From CAWDPQ01 sp049642465 (GTDB lineage: Bacteria > Acidobacteriota > Vicinamibacteria > Vicinamibacterales > 2-12-FULL-66-21), in the NCBI GenBank assembly GCA_049642465.1, contig JBAROV010000043.1, positions 1 to 33,431 of the forward strand: 33,431 nucleotides of DNA, read 5' to 3'. Both the position numbers and the translations under genes were made by a program. The notes below the pieces were generated by a model that did not search any database, had not been told where the DNA came from, and was given only the letters and a program-made list of their open reading frames with translations. Below, piece by piece: positions 32,760 through 33,431 of the stretch. Position 1 is the stretch's first letter; each line of letters starts with the position of its first letter.

Positions 32760-33248
32760 CTACCTCAACGCGTTTGCAACTGCCTCCTCGATTGCCGCTT
32801 CGTCACCTTCCCTGTACCCGGCATGCTTCCACAGCACGTTGCCACGCGCGTCTATCAGATAGTGCGTCGGTGTCATCGTCAATCGATAGTTTCGCTGAAC
32901 AGACGATGACGCTGCGAGGATAGGCGCCGTTAATCCGTGGTGGGTCTGCCACTCCTTGAGCAACCGGTTTTCCTCTGGCAGCACATTGATCCAGACGACC
33001 GACAGACCGCGATCTTTGTACGAGTCGGTGATCGCCTGGATTTTCGGCAGCGCCGCAATGCAGTACTGGCAGGTCGGATGAAAGAAGACTACGAGCGTCG
33101 CGCGGTTGGTAAAGTCGGCGAGCGAGCGTTCGCTGCCATCGAGCGCTTTCAGCTTGAAGGATTTGAACGTTTCGGCAGCAAGTGGGCGCTGCGGTAGCAC
33201 CGCCCACAACACGAGCACCGCCGCTGCGAGCATGCGGTAGTAGCCCAA
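32760..33248 (-). CDS. TlpA/redoxin-like periplasmic thioredoxin
   Basis: The start was set at TTG 33248 because AAGGAAG (complement of 33254-33260) stands 5 nt upstream and gives a good signal peptide (MGYYRMLAAAVLVLWAVLPQ to LAA); ATG 33233 and ATG 33305 are alternatives. The 162-aa product has a thioredoxin fold with LADFTNRATLVVFFHPTCQYC (active site CQYC, Cys60 and Cys63) and the cis-Pro motif LTMTPTHYLIDARG. It is a TlpA/ResA/AhpC-TSA type disulfide reductase or peroxidase-like protein acting in the periplasm. It may keep haem-site or other exported cysteines reduced, which the octahaem cytochrome would need; this link is inferred. Confidence 0.87.
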   Translation of the reverse strand: MGYYRMLAAAVLVLWAVLPQRPLAAETFKSFKLKALDGSERSLADFTNRATLVVFFHPTCQYCIAALPKIQAITDSYKDRGLSVVWINVLPEENRLLKEWQTHHGLTAPILAASSSVQRNYRLTMTPTHYLIDARGNVLWKHAGYREGDEAAIEEAVANALR

Positions 33249-33431
33249 GACGGCTTCCTTTCGCGGTCTATCGGCGGCAGGAACCCCGAGGGTCCGAATT
33301 CGCATAGCCGTTCGTCCAGTCCTGGTTGAAGTCCACGATAAGCCGCGGAGTCTAAGGAACGGCGCACCCAGGTTCAATAATGCGTACCTATTAGTGCATC
33401 GGGCAGCGATCTACAACGGACTGCCTGATAG

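Overview
The window is about 33 kb of GC-rich, densely packed bacterial chromosome. The gene families point to an Acidobacteriota member, probably a Vicinamibacteria-like soil lineage. The evidence is an orphan FtsX/MacB-type permease of the ADOP kind, an Oar-like TonB receptor with an N-terminal carboxypeptidase-regulatory domain, a CRTAC1 (FG-GAP/UnbV) protein, a secreted PhoPQ-related hydrolase, a multihaem cytochrome fused to HEAT/TPR-like repeats, and many Tat-exported metabolic enzymes. The placement is inferred from gene content; there is no rRNA or tRNA gene here.

Layout. 1-2.6 kb: the 3' end of a YfcE-like phosphoesterase, a small ABM-like protein, a secreted creatininase-family protein with altered metal ligands, and a convergent Tat-exported sugar-epimerase-like TIM barrel. 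2.6-5.9 kb: two translationally coupled secreted sulfatases; the second overlaps by 104 nt the 3' end of the next gene on the other strand. 5.8-9.4 kb (minus): PhoPQ-related hydrolase followed by an octahaem cytochrome. 9.5-10.6 kb: an alkaline-phosphatase-superfamily enzyme. 10.6-13.2 kb (minus): an overlapping operon of a Tat-exported metallo-beta-lactamase-fold hydrolase, a HUMPS/KGPDC-type decarboxylase and a xylose-isomerase-like TIM barrel, the same three folds as ulaG-ulaD-ulaE of ascorbate use. 13.3-16.1 kb: a small cupin and the orphan permease. 16.4-19.9 kb: a copper-radical (galactose oxidase-like) oxidase directly followed by a Tat-exported PLP aminotransferase. 20-23.4 kb (minus): a Gfo/Idh/MocA oxidoreductase, a SUMF1-domain protein and ApbE, facing a divergent DUF1080 (3-keto-disaccharide hydrolase-like) gene. 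24.3-27.7 kb: TonB receptor and a strong hairpin terminator. 27.8-29.0 kb: a short secreted RHS/YD protein. 29.1-32.8 kb: an overlapping histidine kinase, response regulator and CRTAC1 operon. 32.8-33.2 kb: a convergent TlpA-like thioredoxin.

How it fits together. Most genes encode exported enzymes acting on sulfated, phosphorylated or glycosidic compounds outside the cytoplasm. The Gfo/Idh/MocA, DUF1080 and TIM-barrel set resembles the known 3-keto-glycoside route. The sulfatases need formylglycine maturation, but the only SUMF1-domain protein here lacks one of the two expected cysteines. Two repeat types are present: a 79-bp palindromic element (two copies, one supplying the C-terminus of ApbE) and a tandem 24-bp repeat translated in frame inside the CRTAC1 signal peptide. 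Several genes have a -10-like box 6-10 nt before the start codon and no Shine-Dalgarno, suggesting leaderless transcripts.
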